Shown here one piece after another: positions 36,119-43,778 of a stretch of 64,000 bases of DNA (within the stretch, counting starts at the first letter, position 1; each line of letters starts with the position of its first letter). Made by a program: the position numbers and the translations under genes. The DNA is from Azoarcus sp. DN11 (GTDB lineage Bacteria; Pseudomonadota; Gammaproteobacteria; Burkholderiales; Rhodocyclaceae). The notes under the pieces were generated by a model. It saw only the letters and a program-made list of their open reading frames with translations, had not been told where the DNA came from and made no database searches. Location: NCBI RefSeq assembly GCF_003628555.1, contig NZ_CP021731.1:2170001-2234000 (forward strand), given 5' to 3'.

Positions 36119-36613
36119 TCAGGCGGCGGAGGCCGACTGGAGGCGGCGCGCGGCGAGGCGCACCGAGTCGAGAATGCTCTGGTAGCCGGTGCAGCGGCAC
36201 AGGTTGCCGCCAAGGGCTTCCTTGATCTCCTCGTCGCTGGGGTCGGGGTTTTCGCCGAGCAGTTCGAGCGTGGTCATGATGAAACCGGGCGTGCAGAAGC
36301 CGCATTGCAGGCCGTGCGCATCGACGAAGGCCTGCTGGATCGGGTGCAGCTGGCCGGTTTCGCGGTTGCGCAGGCCTTCGACGGTGATGATGTCGGCGCC
36401 GTCGGCCTGCACGGCGAGCGTCAGGCAGGCGCGGGCCGAGCGGCCGTCGATGAGGATCGTGCACGCGCCGCAGATGCCGTGCTCGCAGCCGACGTGGGTG
36501 CCGCCGAGGTGCAGTTCGTGGCGGAGGAAGTCGGCGAGCGTCAGGCGGGCTTCGACTTCGCGCTCGTAGGACTTGCCGTTGACGGTGAGACGGATGGTTT
36601 GCCGGGTGCTCAT
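36119..36613 (-). CDS. Molybdenum hydroxylase [2Fe-2S] subunit
   Basis: 164 residues from ATG 36613. Two [2Fe-2S] clusters: plant-type CEHGICGACTILIDG with a later ARAC Cys, and the C-terminal helical CGFCTPG plus CRCTGY pair. It carries electrons from the Mo centre to the FAD subunit. Length and motifs are standard for CoxS/HcrC-like subunits. Lies 20 bases before the large-subunit gene. Confidence 0.93.
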   Translation of the reverse strand: MSTRQTIRLTVNGKSYEREVEARLTLADFLRHELHLGGTHVGCEHGICGACTILIDGRSARACLTLAVQADGADIITVEGLRNRETGQLHPIQQAFVDAHGLQCGFCTPGFIMTTLELLGENPDPSDEEIKEALGGNLCRCTGYQSILDSVRLAARRLQSASAA

Positions 36614-36642
36614 GGGAGTCCTCGTGCCGTGGATCAGGGTGT

Positions 36643-37518
36643 TCAGTGCGCGCGCGCAGCGGCTTCTGCCAACGCCCGCTCGATCAGCGTGCCGACGAGG
36701 TGGCGCCGGTAATCGGCGGATGCGTGGATGCAGCTCATCGGATCGGCGAGCGCAGCGGCTGCAGTGGCGCCCGCGCGGGCGAAGCTTTCGCCGTTCGGGA
36801 CGGCGCCGCGCAGCGCCTCTTCCGCTGCGGTCAGGCGAACGGCCGTCGCATCCACGCCGAAGGCGGCGATGCGCGCATCGGTGCAGCGGCCGGCTTCGAG
36901 GCGCAACGTGAGGGCAACGCCCGCGAGTGCGAGATCGCCATTGCGCCGCGTGATCTCCTGAATGGCCCAGCCGCTTCCGGTTGGCAGCACCGGCATGCGA
37001 ACCTCGGTGAGGATTTCTCCCGGTTCGAGCGCGGTGGTCATGTAGGTGACGAAGAACTCGTCGGCCGGGATCACGCGCTCGCCGTCCGGGTCGGCCGCGA
37101 CCATCTGCATGTCGAGGACGAGCGCGACGGCGGGGTATTCGGAGGCCGGGTCGGAATGGGCGAAGGAGCCGCCGACCGAGCCGCGGTTGCGGATCTGCTG
37201 GTGGCCGACGAGGCGCGTGGCGGCATGGAAGAGGGGCTGCTTCTCGCGCACGAGCTCGGACAATTCGGCCGCGCGCTTGCTCGCCATCGCGCCGATCGCG
37301 ATATGGCCGTCCTGCAGGCGGATGGCGTCGAGGCCGGGCACGCGGGCGAGGTCGACCAGCGCGTCCGGGCGGGCCACGCGCATCGCCAGCATCGGCATCA
37401 GGCTCTGCCCGCCGGCAAGGATCTTGGCGTCGCAGCCGTCGCCGTCGAGACGCGCAAGGAGCGCCACCGCGTCGGCAAGCGAGGTCGGGGCGTGGTAGTC
37501 GAAGGGTGCCGGTTTCAT
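36643..37518 (-). CDS. Molybdenum hydroxylase FAD subunit
   Basis: 291 residues, CoxM-like. FAD-binding AGGQSLMPMLAMRVARP at ~36-52 and RNRGSVGGSFAHSDPASEYP at ~111-130. The length rules out the extra [4Fe-4S] insertion of 4-hydroxybenzoyl-CoA reductase beta subunits, so this is the ordinary hydroxylase type rather than a reductive dehydroxylase. First gene of the trimer set. Confidence 0.92.
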   Translation of the reverse strand: MKPAPFDYHAPTSLADAVALLARLDGDGCDAKILAGGQSLMPMLAMRVARPDALVDLARVPGLDAIRLQDGHIAIGAMASKRAAELSELVREKQPLFHAATRLVGHQQIRNRGSVGGSFAHSDPASEYPAVALVLDMQMVAADPDGERVIPADEFFVTYMTTALEPGEILTEVRMPVLPTGSGWAIQEITRRNGDLALAGVALTLRLEAGRCTDARIAAFGVDATAVRLTAAEEALRGAVPNGESFARAGATAAAALADPMSCIHASADYRRHLVGTLIERALAEAAARAH

Positions 37519-37635
37519 GGCGCGGACCTCGGGAGTCGGGTGGAACGTTGAGCGTCAATCTATTCGCGGACGGAAATACCCGCATCACCTATACGTGTGA
37601 TCGGGCCGCCGCCGGAACGGCAAGCGTCCTTCCGA

Positions 37636-38331
37636 TCAATGTTGCGTTGCTGCCGGAGGCGTCGGAGTGCTGGCGGGCGCAGTGGCGACCGGCGTCTCTT
37701 TGCCGTCGCGGCACAGGCCGTCGCCGTGGCAGTGGCGCGCCACCTTGCGGCCGTGCTCGGCGAGGTAGTCGACAGTCACGTTGGGCAGCTTGTCGAGCTT
37801 CTCGACGATCTCGTAGTGGCGCTTGTATTCGGTGCTTCTGAGCAGCCACTTGCCGTCCACCTTCACGTAACGGTCGTGGTAGAAGGCGGTGCCCGTCGTG
37901 TAGAGCTTCTCGCGCAGGTTGTAGAAGTTGTCGTGCAGGTACCAGGTGCCTTCGGCTTCGGTCGGGCTCAGCAGGCGGATCTCGGGGTGGTGGCCGTTGT
38001 GCTGGGCGATCACTTCGCTGTTGAAGTTGTTGCCGATCGCTTCGAGGTACTGCTCGCGGCCGGCGAGCTTCCATTCGTAGCCTCCGCCGATGAAATGCAC
38101 CGTGACATCGGGGTGCATGAGGCTGCGCAGGAGATCGAGGTCGGCGCTGTCGATGCCGCGGAAATAGGCGTGCTTGAGCATGCGGATGTCCTCGATGTCC
38201 TTCAGGGCCTGCACTTCGGCCTGAAGGGTCTTGAGCTGCTGCGCCAGGTTGTCGGCGGCAGGCGGTGCGGCGGCGAAGGCCGGCGTGGAGAGGAGGAACG
38301 CGGCCAGGGCCGCTGCGGCGAGTCTGCTCAT
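37636..38331 (-). CDS. Secreted SnoaL/NTF2-like protein
   Basis: 231 residues with a signal peptide (MSRLAAAALAAFLLSTPAFA, cleavage after AFA), a short coiled-coil (LAQQLKTLQAEVQALKDIED) and a SnoaL-like cone fold with IRMLKHAYFRGIDSADLDLL and the core His-rich QHNGHHPEIRL. A Thr/Pro/Ala tail ends it. Periplasmic location predicted. SnoaL-like proteins act as dehydratases, isomerases or binding proteins in aromatic and terpenoid pathways; no reaction can be given. Same leftward unit as the Mo-hydroxylase. Confidence 0.75.
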   Translation of the reverse strand: MSRLAAAALAAFLLSTPAFAAAPPAADNLAQQLKTLQAEVQALKDIEDIRMLKHAYFRGIDSADLDLLRSLMHPDVTVHFIGGGYEWKLAGREQYLEAIGNNFNSEVIAQHNGHHPEIRLLSPTEAEGTWYLHDNFYNLREKLYTTGTAFYHDRYVKVDGKWLLRSTEYKRHYEIVEKLDKLPNVTVDYLAEHGRKVARHCHGDGLCRDGKETPVATAPASTPTPPAATQH

Positions 38332-38445
38332 GTCAACTCCGTGTCAGGGCGTCCGTACGCCGGGTGGCGACGGGCAGTGTTGGCTGGGGTTGGCCATGAA
38401 TGCGATGGGGCCGGCGCAATCTTCGTTGTGCTCGGCCGGTCCTGC

Positions 38446-39276
38446 TCAGATGCCGCGATAAACCGGCTTGCGCTTTTCGAGGAAGGACTGCGTGCCTTCC
38501 TTCGCGTCGAGCGACGAGGCGACGATGACGCCGGCGATGCCTTCGTAGTCGAGCATCTGTTCCAGCGTCGCGGTCTGGCCCATGTAGATCATGCGCCGCG
38601 CCATGTCGACGGCGACGCTGGCGCGCTGGGCGAGCGTCTTCGCATAGTCGAGGGCGGCGGCGAAGCTCGTGCCTTCGGGCACCAGTTCGTCGATGAGGCC
38701 CATCGTCTTGCACTCCTCGGCGCGGAACGTGCGGCCGGTCTCGACCATCATCAGCGCGGTCGGCAGCCCGACGATGCGCGGCAGGAACCACGACAGGCCG
38801 CAGTCGGGCGCGACGCCGACGTTGGTGAAGATCGCGGACATCTTCAGCGTGGAGTCGGCAAAGCGCCGGTCGCAGACCATCGCATACGCGAGCCCCGCGC
38901 CGACGGCGTGGCCGTGCAGCGCGGCGACGATGGGCTTGTCGACGGCGATCATCTGCCGCGTCGCATCCATGAACGGCCCGCCCGGCGTCTTGCGCTGCGA
39001 TCGCGGGATCGGGCGCGAGGCGTCGGACGTGCCCGGCATCGGCCGGTCGCTGTCGCCGGAGATCCAGTCGACGTCGCCTCCGGCGCAGAACGCGCGCCCG
39101 GCGCCGGTGAGCACGATCGCGCGTACCTCATCGACGTAGCGCCAGCGGTAGAAGACCGTCGCGAGCTCTTCGGCCAGCTCCCAGCTCAGGGCATTGAGCT
39201 TGTCCGGGCGATTGAGGGTGACGATCCCGACGTTGTCCTCGATGCGGGTGGTCAGATATTTGTATGTTTCTGGCAT
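38446..39276 (-). CDS. Enoyl-CoA hydratase/isomerase family protein
   Basis: 276 residues. VGIVTLNRPDKLNALSWELA, TGAGRAFCAGGDVDW and ALHGHAVGAGLAYAMVCD form the CoA and oxyanion site. Neither usual catalytic Glu is obvious (VGAGLAYA; SAIFTNVGVAPDCG), and an insertion of ~15 residues follows the first loop (GDSDRPMPGTSDASRPIPRS). It may be an isomerase or hydrolase rather than a hydratase. Repeat copy D lies directly upstream. Confidence 0.82.
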   Translation of the reverse strand: MPETYKYLTTRIEDNVGIVTLNRPDKLNALSWELAEELATVFYRWRYVDEVRAIVLTGAGRAFCAGGDVDWISGDSDRPMPGTSDASRPIPRSQRKTPGGPFMDATRQMIAVDKPIVAALHGHAVGAGLAYAMVCDRRFADSTLKMSAIFTNVGVAPDCGLSWFLPRIVGLPTALMMVETGRTFRAEECKTMGLIDELVPEGTSFAAALDYAKTLAQRASVAVDMARRMIYMGQTATLEQMLDYEGIAGVIVASSLDAKEGTQSFLEKRKPVYRGI

Positions 39277-39344
39277 GGGGTGCCTCCGGTGTTCGTGAAG
39301 TTGTCCCGGCCATCAATTACGCGAACTTGCGTCGGTGTCCGGTT

Positions 39345-39440
39345 CCTCCCCCTTCAAGGGGGAGGTCAGGAGGGGGATGGGTTTCTGCGCCGAGTGTTCA
39401 ACCCATCCCCACCCCAACCCTCCCCTTGAAGGGGAGGGAG
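39345..39440. repeat. Palindromic GC-rich dispersed repeat, short form (copy D)
   Basis: Inverse orientation of copy B: CCTCCCCCTTCAAGGGGGAG on the left, CCCTCCCCTTGAAGGGGAGG on the right, GGGGGATGGGTTT and AACCCATCCCC inside. It lies in the gap 39277-39492 between the crotonase and LLM genes. Confidence 0.85.
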
Positions 39441-39492
39441 CGGCAGTGCGGGTAAATGAATGCAGCGCGATGTATGTCGGATTTGACGGTTC

Positions 39493-40416
39493 TTACCTAA
39501 ACTGCGGAATAATTTCCTTGTCATGCCACTCGATCCATTCGAGGCACTGCTCGAAGGTTTCCAGCTTCGGCGGCATGACCTGCACGGAGGTGGCGCCGGC
39601 CTTCTGCAGGGCCTCGATCTCGCGCAGCACGCTGTCGCGGTCGGCGGAGACCTGGGTCTCGCCCTGCTCGGCATGCGAGTAGTCCTCGATCTTGTAGGCG
39701 GTGGTGGTGACGAGGATCTCGAAGCGGTCGGCCTTCGCCTCGTAGGCCGGCTGGCGCTTCATGTATTCGATGCAGCCGGGCAGGTCCTGCGCGGTGACCA
39801 GCCAGGGAATCCAGCCGTCGCCGTGCTCCGCGGCGCGGCGGATGGCGGCCGGGGAGTTGCCGCCGATGAAGATCGGCGGGTGCGGTTTCTGCACCGGCTT
39901 GGGTTCGACGAGGATGTTGTCGAACTTGACGAAATCGCCGTGGAAGCTCGGGTGCTCCGACGTCCACGCCTCCTTCAGCGCCTTCAGGTACTCGTCGGTC
40001 ATCGGGCCGCGCTGCTCGAAAGGGATGCCGAGCGTTTCGAACTCGCGTTCCAGGTGCCCCACCGCGGTGCCCAGCGTGAAGCGGCCACCGGCCAGGAACT
40101 CCATCGTGCCGATCTGCTTGGCGAGCACCAGCGGATGGCGGTAGGGCAGCGCGAGGATGTAGGTGAGCATGTGGATCCGCTCGGTCGCCCCCATCAGCAC
40201 CGCAGAGGCCGCGATGCCCTCGACGAAGCGCGAGCCCATCACGTCCTTCATGTCGGTGGGCATCACGATATGCTCGGGGATGGTGAGCCAGTCCCACGAC
40301 AGCTGGTCGGCCTTGCGCGCGTATCGCAGGATCTCGGGGCCGCCCGCGCGCGGCTCCCACGGGGCCATGGCGGGGGGGTAGTTGTTGATGGCGGGCGTGG
40401 CGAGGGCGAACTTCAT
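39493..40416 (-). CDS. LLM-class (luciferase-like) oxidoreductase, F420-type subgroup
   Basis: 307 residues, bacterial luciferase-like TIM barrel: LSWDWLTIPEHIVMPTDMKD, LGTAVGHLEREFETLGIPFE, and PHPPIFIGGNSPAAIRRAAE. These motifs fit the subgroup usually annotated as F420-dependent. In a bacterium with no known F420 use, FMN dependence with a separate reductase is equally possible. Acts perhaps as a monooxygenase or dehydrogenase on a ring alcohol/ketone. Part of the leftward catabolic unit. Confidence 0.82.
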   Translation of the reverse strand: MKFALATPAINNYPPAMAPWEPRAGGPEILRYARKADQLSWDWLTIPEHIVMPTDMKDVMGSRFVEGIAASAVLMGATERIHMLTYILALPYRHPLVLAKQIGTMEFLAGGRFTLGTAVGHLEREFETLGIPFEQRGPMTDEYLKALKEAWTSEHPSFHGDFVKFDNILVEPKPVQKPHPPIFIGGNSPAAIRRAAEHGDGWIPWLVTAQDLPGCIEYMKRQPAYEAKADRFEILVTTTAYKIEDYSHAEQGETQVSADRDSVLREIEALQKAGATSVQVMPPKLETFEQCLEWIEWHDKEIIPQFR

Positions 40417-40474
40417 GACGTGTCTCCTGTGATGCCGGCCGGGGGCGCGCGGGGCGCCGGCGGACGGGTGTTTG

Positions 40475-41695
40475 TCAGTAGATGATCCGGTCGCGCACGA
40501 GGCGCTCGTAGTCGGCGTCGGGGATGCCCAGCAGGCCCCTGAACACGCGTTCGTTGTCGGCGCCGACGGCGGGGCCGGGGCGCACGTCGGGGCGGCTGCG
40601 GCTCGTCTTCACGTAGGCGCCGTAGATCGTTTCGCGAAAACCCAGCGGGTGCGTGACTTCGATGAAGGTCTCGCGCGCGCGGAAATGCGGGTCGTCGAGG
40701 AGATCGCCGACGTTGAGCACCGGGCAGGCCGCGACGCCGTGTTCCTGCAGGCGCGTCGCGAGCTCGCGGTCGTCGAAGTCGCGCGTCCACTGCGCGATGT
40801 GCGCGTGCAGGCGGTCGATGCGGGCGAGGCGCGCCGGCAGCGTCGCGAAGTCGGCCGTGGCGGCCCATTCCGGACTGCCCATCGCGGCGACCAGTCCCTG
40901 CCACTCCTCGTCGCGGCACACGGCGATGCTGATCCAGCGGTCGTCGCCGCGGCAGGGGAAGACGCCGTGCGGCGCGGCGGCGGCGACCGGGTGCTCGTTG
41001 TTCTTCGGCCCGCCGCTGCGCCCGTTCAGCGCGTAGTCCATCCACGCCGGCGCGACCATCTGCATCACCGCCTCCTGCTGCGAGAAGTCGACGTGCTGGC
41101 CCTGGCCCGTGTTGCGGCGATGGTTGAGCGCGGTGAGCACCGCGAAGGCGCCGAAGATGCCGGCGTAGGGATCGGAGAAGGCGTTTTCGACCGGGACGGG
41201 ATCGCCGCCCTTGTAGCCGACGAGGCTGTCCAGCCCGGTGAGCGAGGTGAGGCTCAGCCCGTAGGTGCGCACGTGCTCCAGCGGCCCGTAGAGGCCGGCG
41301 GCGGGCATCGAGAAGAGGATGATGTCGGGCCTGGCTTCGCGCAGGCGCTCGTAGCCGAGGCCGATGCGTTCCATCACGCCGGGGCCGAAGTTCTCGACGA
41401 CGACGTCGGCGGTGGCGATGAGCCGCAGCGCCAGCTCCAGCGCCTCCGGCTCCTTGAGGTTGAGCGACACCGAACCGTTGCCGGCCCAGCAGGCGTGGTT
41501 CGACAGGCTGCGGTTGGGGCCCGGAATGCCGTCGGCGAAGGGCGGCAGGTTGCGCGTCATGTCGACCCGCGCGGCGGATTCGATCTTCAGCACCTCGGCG
41601 CCGAGAAAGCCGAGGGTCTGCCCGACCACCGGCCCGGCCCAGACCCAGCCGAAATTGACGACGCGGACACCCGTCAGCGGCAGATGCTTGCTCAT
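40475..41695 (-). CDS. Class III CoA-transferase
   Basis: 406 residues from ATG 41695. VRVVNFGWVWAGPVVGQTLG, AEVLKIESAARVDMTRNLPP, DVVVENFGPGVMERIGLGY, with catalytic Asp175 in AFSDPYAG. The open frame extends further upstream into the next gene's antisense-like reading, but homology begins at MSKHLPLTGV. Paired with the CoA-transferase gene 14 bases upstream; both keep the Asp. Confidence 0.88.
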   Translation of the reverse strand: MSKHLPLTGVRVVNFGWVWAGPVVGQTLGFLGAEVLKIESAARVDMTRNLPPFADGIPGPNRSLSNHACWAGNGSVSLNLKEPEALELALRLIATADVVVENFGPGVMERIGLGYERLREARPDIILFSMPAAGLYGPLEHVRTYGLSLTSLTGLDSLVGYKGGDPVPVENAFSDPYAGIFGAFAVLTALNHRRNTGQGQHVDFSQQEAVMQMVAPAWMDYALNGRSGGPKNNEHPVAAAAPHGVFPCRGDDRWISIAVCRDEEWQGLVAAMGSPEWAATADFATLPARLARIDRLHAHIAQWTRDFDDRELATRLQEHGVAACPVLNVGDLLDDPHFRARETFIEVTHPLGFRETIYGAYVKTSRSRPDVRPGPAVGADNERVFRGLLGIPDADYERLVRDRIIY

Positions 41696-41709
41696 ATGCG
41701 TTCCCCCGG

Positions 41710-42942
41710 TCAGATGACGCCACGCTGCGCGAGGCCGCGCACGTCGCTCGTGGTGAGGCCCAGCCGTTCGCGATAGACCTCGCCGTTGTGCTGGCCGAGG
41801 AGCGGCGCCGGGCGTTCCGGCCCGCCGGGGCAGGCGGGGAGCTTGAACGGCGCGCCGAGGTTCTTCAGCCGCCCGAGCTGCGGGTGCTCCATGTCGACGA
41901 AGTAGTCGCGCGCCTGCAGGTGCGGCTGCGCCGCGGCCTCGGCGACCGTGAATACGGCGGTCACCGGGCAGCCGGCGGCCTGGCACTTCTCCATGATTTC
42001 CATCTTGCCGTGCTGCAGCGTCCATTCGCGGATGAACTCGTAGATCACGTCGGCGTTCTGCGCGCGCGAGTACATGTCCTGGAACATCTCCAGGCTCGCC
42101 CACTCCGGGTCGCCCATGACCTTGCGCAGCCCGTTCCACTGGCCGGGTTCGAGCGCCAGCATCCATACGTGGCCGTCGCGGCAGGGCAGGATCGTGGCCG
42201 GGGCGCCGAGCGGCATGCCGACGCCGGTGCGTTTGTCGAAGCGACGCTCCTGCGCGTAGCAGCCGATGTTCTGCCCGCCGACGAATGCGGCGGCGATCGC
42301 TTCGGCGCACGATACGTCGACCTGCTGGCCACCGCCCGCCTGCTCGCGCCCATACACGGCGGCGAGTCCCCACGCCGCGGCGGTGACGGCGCCGAAGTAG
42401 TCGGCCGAGAAGGTGCCGTGCTCCAGCGGCATCTCGCCGGGGCGGCCGCAGTAGCGCGAGCTTGCGCCGGAGAGGTGGTAGGCGTTGAGGTCGTAGCCGT
42501 TCCAGCCGCTGTAGGGGCCGCTCTGGCCGAAAGGCGTGATCGAGATCACCACCAGGTCGGGGTTCGCCGCCGCGAGCGTGGCGTAGTCCAGCCCCCACGC
42601 GCGCATGCGCTGCGGCAGGTTGTTCTCGATCAGCACGTCGCTGCGTTCGAGAAGATTCAGGAACAGGCGGCGGCCTTCCGGGTGAGCGACGTTGCAGGTG
42701 ATGCCGCGCTTGTTGGTGTTGTGGAAGAAGTAGAGGCCGCTCTTCTCCGGATGCGGCCGGTCGCCGGGGAAGGGGCCGGCGAGCCGCGCGGCGTCGCCTT
42801 CCGGCAGTTCGACCTTGACGACGTCGGCGCCGTAATCGCTGAAGAGCTTCGCGCAGTACGGGGCGGAGACCATCTGGCCGAAGTCGATGACGCGGATGCC
42901 GGCCAGGGCGCCGGAGGGGGCAGCACGGGAAATCGGGGTCAT
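41710..42942 (-). CDS. Class III CoA-transferase
   Basis: 410 residues. IRVIDFGQMVSAPYCAKLFS, GADVVKVELPEGDAARLAGP, NTNKRGITCNV and catalytic Asp181 in TFSADYFGA. Third adjacent pair of such genes in the window. Begins 16 bases after the DUF2889 gene stop and runs almost directly into the next transferase gene, so one polycistronic message is expected. Confidence 0.88.
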   Translation of the reverse strand: MTPISRAAPSGALAGIRVIDFGQMVSAPYCAKLFSDYGADVVKVELPEGDAARLAGPFPGDRPHPEKSGLYFFHNTNKRGITCNVAHPEGRRLFLNLLERSDVLIENNLPQRMRAWGLDYATLAAANPDLVVISITPFGQSGPYSGWNGYDLNAYHLSGASSRYCGRPGEMPLEHGTFSADYFGAVTAAAWGLAAVYGREQAGGGQQVDVSCAEAIAAAFVGGQNIGCYAQERRFDKRTGVGMPLGAPATILPCRDGHVWMLALEPGQWNGLRKVMGDPEWASLEMFQDMYSRAQNADVIYEFIREWTLQHGKMEIMEKCQAAGCPVTAVFTVAEAAAQPHLQARDYFVDMEHPQLGRLKNLGAPFKLPACPGGPERPAPLLGQHNGEVYRERLGLTTSDVRGLAQRGVI

Positions 42943-42958
42943 GGGGCCTCCGCTCGGT

Positions 42959-43744
42959 TCAGGGCAGGAACTTCAGCAACAGGTCGGGCGTGTGGGTGAA
43001 GTCGCGCACCGTTCCCTCGCTGCGGAAGGCGCGCTCGACGGCGCCGCTGTTGTACGAGTAGCAGGCCCCTTGCGGCATGCCGTCGGAGATGCCCGGATGC
43101 TCGGCGACGGGCTCGAAGCTGTGGCGCCGCGCCCGGGCGACGAAATACGCGCGCTGCAGGGCGACGGCCGCCTCGCGCGGCATGCCTTCGAAGGCTTGCG
43201 AGGCCCATGCGTGGAAGCCGCGCATTACCGGGCGCCCGGCGAGTTCGGGGGGGGCCGTGAGGGTGTGCGGCGGGATGTCCGGCGGCTGGCCGGCGATTTC
43301 CCAGTCATGCACCGGCACGCCGTCGCAGGCGATGCGCGCGCGGACGACGCCTTCGCGTTCGTCATCGACCGCCATGTCGTAGAGCCGGGTACTCACGCCT
43401 TCGCCCCCGTGCGCGGCGGCGTGCGCCACGGCGAGGACCGCCATGTCGTGCATGTGGGTGCAGTTGTCGCCGGGGACGAGGCGGCTGCGCAGGGTGGCCT
43501 CGTCTTCGTCCAGGCGGTGGCCGAGCGCGCGCTGCAGCGGACGGATCGCCTCGGCGCAGGTATTGAACGGGATGCGCAGCGGATCGACTTCGACGCTCGT
43601 CACGCGCTCGCCGTCGTGCCACAGGCGCAGGCGGAAGCCGTGGTTGCAGTCCTCCATCTCCACCGCGACCTCGCGCGGTGCTGCGCGTACGCGGATGCGG
43701 CGGCGGAAGGTGCCGGTGCCGTACAGGGGGTTCGGGCGGACCAT
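42959..43744 (-). CDS. DUF2889 protein
   Basis: 261 residues from ATG 43744, preceded by GAGG; an upstream in-frame ATG at 43786 would overlap the acyl-CoA dehydrogenase gene. Features of DUF2889: RRRIRVRAAPREVAVEMEDC, HDGERVTSVEVDPLRIPFNT, CTHMHDMAVLAVAHA. No known activity; DUF2889 genes often accompany acyl-CoA and CoA-transferase genes. The conserved His and Cys residues (CTHMHD) hint at metal binding. Confidence 0.75.
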   Translation of the reverse strand: MVRPNPLYGTGTFRRRIRVRAAPREVAVEMEDCNHGFRLRLWHDGERVTSVEVDPLRIPFNTCAEAIRPLQRALGHRLDEDEATLRSRLVPGDNCTHMHDMAVLAVAHAAAHGGEGVSTRLYDMAVDDEREGVVRARIACDGVPVHDWEIAGQPPDIPPHTLTAPPELAGRPVMRGFHAWASQAFEGMPREAAVALQRAYFVARARRHSFEPVAEHPGISDGMPQGACYSYNSGAVERAFRSEGTVRDFTHTPDLLLKFLP

Positions 43745-43778
43745 GGCGGAGCCTCGTGCGGTCGGGGGGCGATGGGTG

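Noticed and set aside
32259..36185. 1308-codon open frame on the plus strand opposite the CoA-transferase and Mo-hydroxylase genes
   Set aside because: It is antisense to genes with clear motifs; the translation has no recognisable domain and a composition (Ala/Gly/Asp/Val/Arg) typical of high-GC antisense frames.
33690..37518. CO dehydrogenase or 4-hydroxybenzoyl-CoA reductase
   Set aside because: The large subunit lacks the Cys motif of CoxL, and the FAD subunit is too short for the extra [4Fe-4S] insertion of the reductase.
5330..39440. Considering the CCCTCCCC/GGGGAGGG repeats as a CRISPR array
   Set aside because: Copies are kilobases apart, palindromic, and without regular spacers or cas genes.
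40475..42598. 707-codon frame suggesting a fused CoA-transferase
   Set aside because: Homology starts at ATG 41695; the upstream part reads the next transferase gene out of frame.
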